Source: Gammaproteobacteria bacterium (GTDB taxonomy: Bacteria; Pseudomonadota; Gammaproteobacteria; Burkholderiales; Burkholderiaceae_C). From it: a DNA stretch of 15,823 bases. Below, piece by piece: positions 1 through 12,000 of this stretch. The position numbers and the translations under genes are program-made. The stretch's first letter is position 1; every line of letters begins with the position of its first letter. The notes under the pieces are model-generated. The model did no database searches and was not told where the DNA came from. It was given only the letters and a program-made list of their open reading frames with translations. Location: contig JASGCH010000008.1 of the NCBI GenBank assembly GCA_030054245.1, positions 1 to 15,823 of the forward strand, read 5' to 3'.

Positions 1-1
1 T

Positions 2-3000
2 AGGAGAATAGATTTGAACTACCTAGACTCAAGTGGAAATTTAAGCCCGACAGCTCAATTTGAAATTTACTACGATACCAACAAGCCCAATACTTGGGTC
101 TCGGCTTTAAACCTGACTACGGATACTGGACTAAGTTCTATAGACCATATTACGCGTGTGGCTCAGCAAAAATTGATGGGGCAAATCAATAAGGCATTAA
201 GCTATGGAGAATATATTCAGGTCAGCCAAGATGGGGGGACCAATTGGACCAATTTGCCTGCAAACATTTTTGTTGCCCCTGACCGGTTTGAGCTGGATAT
301 GACCTTAGCTTTGGGGCAGGGTAGTGTTTTGGCTAGAGTGGCTGGTGCTAACGGCAATTATTCAGCGGATTTTGCATTGCCTTATACGGTTACTACTGTA
401 AACCCTTTGACTGCTAACTTTCAGATGGTACCAGAAGTTAGTGCTGTTGGTTTTAACGCTTCGGCCTCGCATTTGTTGAGCTATGTTATTCCTAGTGGTA
501 ACCGGATTCATTTTCAATTAAGTCATGGTATTTCTGGAAACTTTGTAGAAAAAGTATCGCAACTTGGAAATGGGAATTTGACCTCTTATTATTTAGATTT
601 GACCTATCAGGAAGCTGATGCTTTATCGGATGGAGTTATCAATATAAAAGCTCAAAATGAGGATTTAGCTGGAAATTATGGACCTATTTATGAAAGTAGT
701 TTTTTAATTAATAGGAAAATTTCATCCATAGATTTGGCGTCAGATTCGGGTCTGCAACAGAGTTTTAGTGGAGTATTGAATGCGCGTTCTATTGGACAGA
801 AGATAGCTTTGATGCCTCAAGTGCAAACTCCAGGTAGTCTTTCTAATAATTTAGAAAATGATATATTGGCAATTGGTTTACAAACCATTTCTAGTGCGAT
901 GGATTCGTCGGCGGTATTGGATGCCTTAAATGATCGACTCTTTTTGGGATCTGGACTTAATCTGTGGATTGGAGGATCTGCTAGCAATGGTAGCACGGTA
1001 TTAGTTCGAGAGGATGCGACTCAGTTATTGGCAAATTGGCATTACCAATCAGGCAAATTAACCTTTACATTGCCTAATAATCGCCATTTTTCGGCTTCTG
1101 ATGTACAGTTAATAGAAAAAAATATCAGTTTTTCAACGACTGGTGAAGCATTGGTTGGTGTCAGGAAATTTAGTTTGGTGCATACCGATTTGGCTGGTAA
1201 TATCAGTCAGCCCTCTCTCATTCAAATGAATGTGGTGCATGTACTGCCGGCCATTCACACTGAGACTGAGTATAGTCAATCAGCCCATACCATGGCTGTT
1301 TTGCCAGCTTTGTCCAGCGAAGATTATATCCAAGCCAACAATATTCCCAATATGGCTAAGGATTTAACTTTTAGTACTTGGATAAATCTACAAAAATTGC
1401 CTCAGTCTCTGAATAATATCCCCACTCTGATTATGGGGATGGTGGATAGTTCTTATAACAACAAAGTCTCACTTAGTGTAAATAATAATGGGGCATTGGT
1501 ATTTATTTATAGCGTTAGTGGGGTCAGTTCACAAACTCCACTAACAACCAATGGATTTATACAATCGGGGGAATGGGCACACTTAGGACTTACGCTATCC
1601 TCTACGGGATTGGTAAAACTTTATAAGAACGGTAATTTGAGCCATTCGACGCAAATCAATGTAAACGCCAATATGAGCTATGGTTTAGATACGCTTAGAA
1701 TCGGTGAGGGGGTAGAGTTATTGGCTCCGGTATTAAATGCTTATGTCAGGGATACGCGGGTTTACAATCAAGTACTCACTTCTAGCCAACTCAATAGGGA
1801 TTTGAGTGCTAGCATAGATCAAGAAGTGTTACCTAATTTACAATTTTCACTAGCTCAAGTTGCGGAGTCTTTAACTCCTTCTGTAGGACGCCCAGTGTAT
1901 AATGGGGGCACCTATACAACCCATTCAATACCTTATTCTTTGATACCGGATTCTGAAGGCATAAGTGTAACCTTGGCTAATTCCGCGGTTCAAGTAAAAA
2001 GTCTGCAACTTGAAATCACCAATGTAGCCGATTGGGTCGGTCCTAATGAGCGGCTACAAGTGGTTGGCAGTGATGCGTCTATTTATATCAATGCCTCCAT
2101 AACTCAAGGTACTTTTCTATTTCAAAGTAATCGATGGGGATGGACTTTTATCAACCAGCAAACTCTTGTATTCAATAAACTCTTGAATGACGAAAAAGTA
2201 CTAGCGACTAGACAAGAAGTAGCTGATTTGATGGGGGCATTGGTTTATAGAAATGTGAATGTTAATCCTTCACCTATATACCGAAGATTTGCTATTAGCT
2301 TAGCCGATGACTTTGGTAATCAATCTAACATGGTTTATAGTACTATAGACCAAATCGCTCCTGATGCACCAGAGGTTAGGTGGGAAGTGCAAAGTGATGA
2401 GAGCGTAGCTAAGGATAGGTTTTTAAGCTCCTCTGGATTATTATCTGTTAAGGGAGTGGAGGGAAGTACATTGATAGTTTCGGTCGGACAAGATACTCGT
2501 ATCAGTCGACAATCGGTAACCGCAACAGGGGATTTTCAAAATGTAGTATTTGATGCTCTCAGTATTACCCCTTTGCGTAGTGGCTATGCAGACCTTAAAG
2601 TGTACACAGAAGATAGTGCAGGCAACATTCGTTATGGATTACAGCAACAGATTACGCTTGATTTTGATATTCCCAATGCCCCGTTGGTTAACAATGCGGT
2701 TTTGTTACATACCAATTTGGTCAATTTAAATCTCAACGGCGTAGGTGAGGGTTATAAGGCTGTACTAGTACTCAATAGTGCTACTGCGATTACGAACTAT
2801 TCACAAATAACCAAGCTCCCGACCAATACTTGGCAAGAAATAAATTTATCAAATGGGGCAATAAACGCTAGCTTGGCATTGGATACATTGGCGAGTGGCA
2901 CTTACAGTTCTTATTTAGTCGATAAGGCGGGTAATTTTAGCCTACCTAGTGTGCCTATTTCCATTGGCAATGGTCCTGTGTTGTCTATTTTGGCTCAAAA

Positions 3001-6000
3001 GAGCAATCCGGTAGAGACGGTTTTTAGTGAGGATGGGCATTTAGAGGTTGGTGATAAGCTGATTTTTTCAGTAAAATTTTATGAAAATATCAACTTTCCT
3101 ACTGTTGCTGGAACGCTCATTCCTCCTTATCTAGCTTTTAATCTGGGTGGCTCGGCTAGAGAGGCTTATTATGACCCTGCTAAGTCAAGCGCCAATAAGT
3201 TGGTATTTTCTTATACGATAGTCGCTAGTGATGCTTCCAGTGTTTTGGGTGTAGTTCCCGTATCTACAGATTCAGATGCCATTAAACTTAGAATAAATTC
3301 ATTTTTGTCAGGAGAAATTTCGGGATTGGGGATCTTATTACATGGTCCGGATATGGTAGTACAATCGTCAGTCTTTCAGGTGGTGAGTACTGGGACAGGT
3401 GATACCTCTCCGCCTAGGGTTAAGGAAACTTATTTAATGAATCCTATCAAATCTGCACTGGCTTATGATGGTGATCCGTTTTATGTAGATTATCAATTGA
3501 GTGAACCCGTTAGTGGGTTAAGTAAAAGTGATTTTACAGTAACCGGCGGAACTGTAGAAAGTTTACAAGGACAAGGTGCCAATTATCGTCTTAAAGTGTT
3601 ACCTACACCCAACGCTGATTTGAGCTTAGGGTCTATTCATTTAGCCACTGGTACATATACTGATTTGTCTGGTAATAGCAACACCGAATCCAGTAAGATC
3701 GAGTTTTATGCCGATACCCGTGGACCAGAAATTACCGTGGTCGCCGGGGCCCAAGCCAAAATTTATCAAAATACCACCTATATAGGTAAAGCCGCTGCCT
3801 CGAGTGGTGGGTTAACCATTACAGTCCAGGATAAATCTCAACTCGTAAAGCTTACAGACTCAAATTATGATGTTTTGGTACATTTAAGTACTAGTAACAG
3901 AGGCGTTAATGATGTCCCGATCGTTCGTTCTCTCCCACTTCAATTTAATCTCAATGCTGGACAAATAGGTAATTCGGCTACTATATCGTTGCCAGCGCTG
4001 AGCCAAACGGATTTGAATCTTTTAGGTGATGGATCGCTACAAGTTACGGTATTTTCAACCGATGTCGTTGGCAATGTTAGTAGCCAGAGTACTTCTGTCG
4101 TTTTGGATGTGACCGCTCCATCTAGGAGCATATCATTAGATTATCCGTTGACGAACTTTGCTGGGTACACAACGAATCCGAGTTTAACTATTTATGGGGT
4201 AGACACTGGTAATACTTGGCAATATCAAGACAATGGTGCTAGTTGGGTTACGGGGGGGGACAACAATGTATTGGTTTCCACTGAAGGAAGCCATGTCTAC
4301 ATATTGCGCCAGTTAGATTTGGCTGGCAATGCCAGCCCAGAAAGTACTTATTTACTTACACTAGATACCAAAGCACAGTTACTTTCTGCGAAATTGGTTC
4401 AAGATACGGGGAGCGATTCAAGCGATGCTTTAAGTTATTCCAATGTAGTTGCGGTTTCTGGTTTAGAAGCCGATGGTAAGTGGTCGTATAAAATAGGTGC
4501 AACAGGTGCATATGTTACAGTAGCTCAGGGCACTCTATTTACGGCTAAAGAGGGGGGATACACTTATTATTTGAAACAAACCGATAAGTTTGGCAATACC
4601 AGCGCGGAATCATCAGTAACTCTGACTATAGATACTTCTCCTCCTATACTGAATGTCAGTCTTTTAGCGTCAAAAAATAACGGGGTGACTATTAATAATG
4701 CACGAGCAACCGATGCTAATGGGTTGTTTAGAATCGTTTCAGAACCTGGTAGTTCCTTGAATGCACAAATTGTTAGTCCAAACTCTACCATTCATACTAA
4801 GGTGCCGGTGCCGGTATCGGGTACATTTAATTGGGTGTTGTCTCAGTCAGATTTAGCGACTTTAGGGGTTGGCTTGTATTCGCTATCGGTTTCGGTGACA
4901 GATTCTGCTGGAAACCTCAATAGAATTGATAATGGCTTGAGTGTGCAAGTAGATAATTCTGCTGGACCAGCGGTTGATCTCGATGCCAATACCAGTGGCA
5001 TACAAACTTCGGTCACGGCTAATTACAATTTGTTATGGTCACAAGAGGTTTTGGGAGTCAATAGTGTCAAACTGTTTCCGGGTGTAGGTGCTATTCCCCA
5101 GTCAGATATAGCTAAGGTTAAGGTGTTGGCGAACGGTAGTTTTAATGTTGCCGACAATCATTGGATTATAAATGGTGCCAGTTCTTTAAGCAACGCAACA
5201 TCCTATGCACTCAATGAAAATGTAACTGACACGGTTACATTAGGAGGTACAACTTTTACAGTTACCACTCAGTCCGGTTCTGGCAAGGGGAGTATAGAGT
5301 TTTCAGCGGTTGTTGGCGGTAGTTTGTCCGGTAGCACCATACAAACTATATTAAAGGCACTTTCCTACCAAGCAAAAAACCTTCAACAATCTAATGTTTA
5401 CGGCAACAGAAATTTTGCACTAACATTGGAGGACAATGCGGGTAATATTACAGACATTTCATCTCTAGATATGTGGCTTGATAATTCAATAGAGTTGAAT
5501 TTAAAGAACACGGCTAGTTGGAATGCCAATTCCACCAATCTTACATGGAAGTATGGCGGAGGGGCCGCCTTGAGTTTAGCAAATGCTAAAGTCGTGGCAG
5601 GAAATTTTACCGTTCAGGATTACGATCTTCCTCAAGTCAATTTTGGAATTTCAGGAAGTTCTGGGTTTAGCTTTGAATTTTGGTTAAATGTCCGTGCACA
5701 TACTTTGAATCAGGATGTCCCTATCTTGACTATAGACGGAGGCACTAGCAAGATGTATTTAAGTTCAAACTATACAAGTGCCAATGCTGACGCCAAACTG
5801 GCTTTTGCTTCAGGCTACACAGGGACGCCAAGTTTTAGATTGGCGACTACCTCTACGGTACCTAAGGGACGATGGTCGCATGTTGCCGTTACTGTGGAGA
5901 GTAACGGGATTGCTAAAATTTATTTGGATGGAGTTTTAGACAGTACGGGTACGGTGGGGTCCACTACTTTGGCTTCGTGGGCTTCTTCTCTGAGGACTCC

Positions 6001-9000
6001 TTCTTTGGGTGGCTTGGCGACCTCTGTGAATATCGATGTGAGAGATTTGCGTTTGTACAGCACGGTACTCACTGCTAATCAGGTGAATAGTGATTTGCTG
6101 GGTAATATTTCTAGGCTTGCCACAGGTGGGTACGAAGCCAGTTTATTGGCAGTTTATGGGTTTAATAATTCTAACTCGGATTTAATTACAGGCCGACAAG
6201 GCTATTCCTCGGGGTCTCTGGCATACTCCTATACCAGTAATTTTATCAATTTAGCGCCATCGGGGACTATTACTTCAAGTAGTAATATAAGCTCCATTTT
6301 GGTCAGTATTTCTGGGGTTAAAAACGCCAATGCCGAGTTTATCGGGGTTAATATCGGTTCTGCCATCACGCGCTGGAAAGTGGGTTCAGTCAGTGGTGAA
6401 CAATATAACTTTACAGTGAATGGGGTGTCTTGGAATATAAACTTTTCGAATACTTTGGCTAGTTCCACTACCGAGAATATCTATACCTTTACACCATCTA
6501 ATGGTGTTGCAGTCACGCCTAGCGTTGCCAGTGAATTGATTAAGGTCTTGGGGTATCAAAATCAATCTGAAAATGTTCTGCTGGGTTCTAGGCTTGTCAA
6601 TGTGGTTGTTGGGACTAGTTCAGGGTACAGCATTCCTCAGCAGGTTGTTTTCGGAGCTAACTTGCCTGCCTTGGGAATAAAATTGCAAAGTGATACGGGA
6701 TTATTAAATGACGATGGTATTACCAATAACCCAACGATTGAGGTAAGTGGAATATCCCTCGGCAGTACTTGGCAGTACCAAGTGGATAACACTGGATCAT
6801 GGACTAGTGGTACGGGGAGTACATTTACAGCCACTAATTCGGGAACGCATACCTATGCGGTTAGACAGTTTAATAACAATGCAGAATTAACTTCTCTTAC
6901 CACGCCATTGCAGGTATTTGATCTCACTGAGGGTCAATGGGTGCCCTATAAGATAATCATTGATACTACTCCTCCAACGGGATTGGTTACCAATTTTTCT
7001 ATTGTTGACAGCGGGAAAAGCGCGACTGATTATATAACCAATAGAAATCAAATTACCGTTAACTCTAGCAAGGTAAGTGATAGCGGGGTAAATAGTCAAT
7101 CAGCATTTTATATTGAGTTTCAATATAAATCCCCTGGTGGCAACTGGAATGGAACTTGGTTAACCAGTCGTCAAAGTATTGGTTTTTTTGGGCTTGAGGG
7201 AAGTTACATATATAAGGCTCGGGCTGTTGATACTACGGGCAATGGGGTTTCAGAATCAGGTCAAACTTTTAGTACATTTTCAGTAACCATTGATACGACT
7301 CCACCGGCTCCGGTTACTGCCACTTTGGCGACTGATACGGGTATAGCTGGCGACGGCATTACCACCAACAATACTGTGGTGATCTCAGGGCTAGAAAATG
7401 ATGGAAGTTGGTACTATACGATAGATTCCACAAATGTCAAATATACCGGGGTGGGATCTACATTTCTCGCGACCTCTGGGATTCATACCTACCAAATATT
7501 CCACAACGATGTTGCTGGTAACCTTGGCGCTCTAACATCTGTAGCGGTTAACTATACACGAATTAATCCTACGACCATTGATTTTAATGATCTCACCGCA
7601 GGCATACAAAATACCCAGTCACTCGATTTATCTGCAGGGGGGGTAATCAATTATTATGGTAATGCTGTAAAACTTTTACCCAACTCAAATTTGAGTAGCA
7701 ACCTGAAGTTGGTTACCAAATTGCTGGTTAGACCGAGTCTGGTGCAAAAATTAGCGGCCAGTGGGGTGGTAGAGTCGTATCAACTACCGGACAATTATTT
7801 TATTAATCCAGATTTAGATACTTTGGTATTGGGCAATGTAGCCAAAAATTTGAATACGGTAGCCGGCTCTGGTATTGGTTCATTTACTTCGGCAACTGGG
7901 TTAATCGTCAACTTCCAATGGGCATATGATCCCAGCTTATTAACTTCTGGGACCTTAGGTAGTGAGTCTTCTGGGGTAAGTGTGCCCACCCAACCTGGGG
8001 ATCAATTTTTGAAAAATGTGAACCCATTGGTGGCTGAACGCTTTGGAGGAGGATTTATTATAAGTAAAATTAATGGAAGTGCCTTTACAGATGGTGAATT
8101 AGCGGCTATCGGTTCCAATATACAATTTAGGGAAGGTAGCAGTGGGATGGACCTGCCAGTCAATGGGGCATGGCGAGGGTTTCAAGTCTTTTTCCAAGAT
8201 AGCGTCTCTATCCAAGGGATATCTTACAATCCCACATCGTATGCCAGTGCTTCTTCAAAAAGTGTGTCTCAAGCACATATCGGCATTAAGTTACCCGGTA
8301 TAGGGTCATCGATTTCTTTGGTCGCTAATGACCCTAATATTACCCATTACACCTCGGATAATTCTTACGGTTATAGGTTACTCCAGTCTGGTTCTATGAA
8401 CTTACCCCAAGATTTGACTGGCATAGGAAGTAGCCTTACTTTGGGAGCTTGGATTAAGCCATCTATTCTAAGTACCGTTGTGGGCAATAATGGAACGGCT
8501 ATTAGAAATATAACTATTTTTGACTTTGGTAATGCTGTCAATAATAGCAATACAGCCAGTGATAACTTGGTTTTATCTTTGGTGAACTCTGGTGGGGTCA
8601 ATCAATGGCATTTTCAGTTTGAGATGTTTCGAGGAGCCACCAGTTTGGGTAGATTTGTTGCTGATTCAGACATCACACTGGATCGGTGGGATCATATCGC
8701 GGTCACGCTCGATTCGAATCAAGTAAAACTGTATCAAAACGCTAATCTAGTAGGAAGTTATACCGTGGATTCTAGTAGCTTAAATAGCATTACTAGGAGT
8801 CTTTCAACCTCCTATATAGGAAAGAGCAATTGGAATACCAATTCCATTAATTTTGAAGGTGGTATTGCTAATGTAAAAGTTTATGCGAGTGCACTTTCAA
8901 GAGATCAAATCTTGGCAGATTATCAGTCTAAAGTGACAAACAATGACTTATTAATTCCAGGTAGCAATGCACGCTCTTTAAAGATGGGATTTAGCTTTTT

Positions 9001-12000
9001 CAATGACGGTGCCAACACCGTACCTGAGAGCACACCCATCAATTACAGTTTCAATAGCGGGTTTTTGGGAGGTTCTGTGGATGATGTCAATGCTCCGGCG
9101 ATTGTAAACGCTGATTTAAGTGCGTTTAATTTCAAGTTAGTGAATGCCTTAACCTATGATGTGAATCAGACCTTAGCTAAAATTAGAGTGTCTATAGGAT
9201 CGTATGTGTCTAACACTTTCAAAAGTATCATACAAAGCCTTTCTGGGGATAATTCCTTGTCCAATACCTTTATTTTTGATGGCGTAAGTTTTAGGGTAAC
9301 TGAAAAAACCGATGGCTCTTTAACCCTTCGACCAGCTACAGGCACTACTTGGAGTAGTGCCTCCATTCAAAAGTTGATAAGAGGCATTCAGGTTATCGTC
9401 GAATCGGGTACTGCTTACGATGGGGAGGCGGCTTTAGATTTTCAGTTAACCGGCACGGTCGATTCACCTTATCCTTTTAATGGATTTCAAGAGGATTTGA
9501 GGTATTTACCGAGTGCTGTTTACACACTTAAACCAGCACTACCTTTACCTGATATAGAGGTTAATAATCTTACGCCTGGAAATATTGTTAATAGTAATGT
9601 GACCCAAAGGATTCTGGTGAAAAACCACCAACCAGGTGCTACTGTCCGTTACCAGTTAATGAATGATGTTGCCAACAATAATCATTGGGTGGATATAGGA
9701 TCGGATAGTTTTTATATTTCAACCGGTTCATCTTTTAAAGTTTTACAACAAATTGGGAATCAGATTTCAGATATTGAAACCTATACATTTTTAAATTCAG
9801 ATACTCAACTAAGAACCCAAGTTCAAATTGAATCATTTAAACTGATGACCCTTAGTGAGTTGACGATTTCACCTGGATTGGCAAGTGATGTGCTATTCAC
9901 TGGCGGTGTTAATGTCAACTCTGGCTTAAATGTGTCTTGGTTGAAGAAAGCCACTACCAGAGAGGGTGATCCTGTCTTCTGGTTAGCTCTGTCTCATGAA
10001 AGACTGAGCACGGGTGTTAGTCAACCCGTATTAAATGTGATTCAAATTGCTGAAGGAGCTTTGTTGGGTAACCAAGTTTCGGGACTTTACTACTATCGCC
10101 GGGTTTTGACTTCTAGCGTATTGTCTGATGTCAGCGATGCTCAATTACAGGCGTTAAATTTTGGTAATGTGGTGGGGCAAATTTCCATCCCAGACAGTTG
10201 GGAAGCTTTAGATAATGCTATAGCGGATGGTTACTCTATTAAAAATGTAACTTTAAATCAGGGCGTTGTGCAATTTACGGATGGAGGTATCTTTAGTGCT
10301 GATGGTATCACCAAAGAAAATAAATTACAATTGGCCGTAGGAAATTCGGATGATGTAGTCTCCGTGTCTTTTAATGAGGGTGATACTTGGAGATCAGTTT
10401 CGACCTCTTTCAATGGGGGGAAGTATGTCGGGGAAATATCAGCACTTGATGGTTATTATCCCGCAGGTATGATTTTAGTAAAAGTAACTTCTAATGGTGT
10501 GAATACGGTTACTTATAATGCCCGACCGTGGACTATTGATACTTATCCAGTCCAAGAACTTCCCACCGTCAGCACCTTGTCTAGTGGGGTCGTAAGTTTA
10601 GATGAGGCTTTCAATGGATTCTTGAAATTAAGTAGTACGAGTTCTATAGGTAAGGTGGCTTATATTGAAATAATCACTATTGGTAATGCACCTGTCTCTT
10701 TAATTAAGAAATCCATCCCGTTAGATGCAATAAGCAAAGCGGCCGTGTTTGGGTTGTCGCAATCAGAGTTACAACTTCTTCAGGACTCAGGGTTGTTTGC
10801 AAATAAAAACAATGTTCAATTGGCCATTAAATATGGGTTGAGTGATTATGCGGGCAATTTAGGAATCGATTCTCCAAGTACCAATTTGACTTTTGATGTA
10901 CAAGCCCCTTCAGGCAGTCCATACATAAACATTGCAGAGTCACCAACGAATATCATCAATTTAGCGCAGGCAACGGCGAGCACCGGGATCGCTTCAGTTT
11001 TGGGTTTAGAGAGTGCTGGCACCTTGAAAGTAACTTTTCAAACTACCGATAGCTCGGGCTCTGGCATTGTGGTCGTTAAGACCTTAAATTCTAAGACTCA
11101 ATCTCAACCCATTGTTCTGACTTTAGCCGAGGTCTTGATCTTAGGCAAGAGTAGAGATGGGGTGATAGGGGTGAGTACCCAGCAAATAGATGCTGCCGGC
11201 AATCAAGGTCCACAGAGTGATCGTACAGAGTTTCTACTCGATGCTACGAGTCCAACCGTGCCCTCGCTAACATTTCTAGGAACCCAAAGCCATATCCATT
11301 TAGCCACGCTTTCTGCTATTTACAGCATTAATCCAGAGCCTGACACCCAACTGAACATTAAGTTTTGGGATGCTTATGGACATTCCTATTTTATTCAAAA
11401 TCTAGATGGCAACACCATTGGGTTAACCCAAGCTTCATTGCATTCAAGCAATCATCTTGGTGGCTTAGTGGATGGAGAGATTCAAGTTTTGGTGAGCTCT
11501 TATGATATTGCAGGCAATGTTACGAGCGTTAATCGCTCGTTTCAATTGGATGCTACAGCAAAATCCCCAGTTATGGATGCCCAATCTCTGGTCGCCGGTG
11601 CTCGGGTTAACCTAACCGTGGCAGAAGCAGGTACATTGTATTTGGTGAGCGACGCCATTTCAGTTACCCAAGTGAGTTCCATAACCTCAGCTAATACCAG
11701 TTTGTGGAAATCTGTGATCGTCGGGGCGAATGATAGAGTGGTGAATATCAGTACTGACGGCTTAGGATCAGGCTCATATCTGGCCTATGAAGTGGATAGT
11801 TACGGTAATTTAAGTGCCGGGTCATCTTCAAAAATACGCATAGTGACACCGCCAACATTGGAAATCTCCGGACACCAGGCTGATGGAAGCTTAGTGAGTG
11901 GTTCGTTTCGCAATGGTGATATTCTGAGGCTAAAAATCAAATGGAGCGATGATTTGTTGTTAGGGTTAGATGATGGGGATGGTAGCCAAAATTTACCGGT

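Noticed and set aside
14..16. TTG as the true start of the giant gene
   Set aside because: The frame is open upstream, and the following residues are the end of an Ig-like repeat, not a signal peptide.
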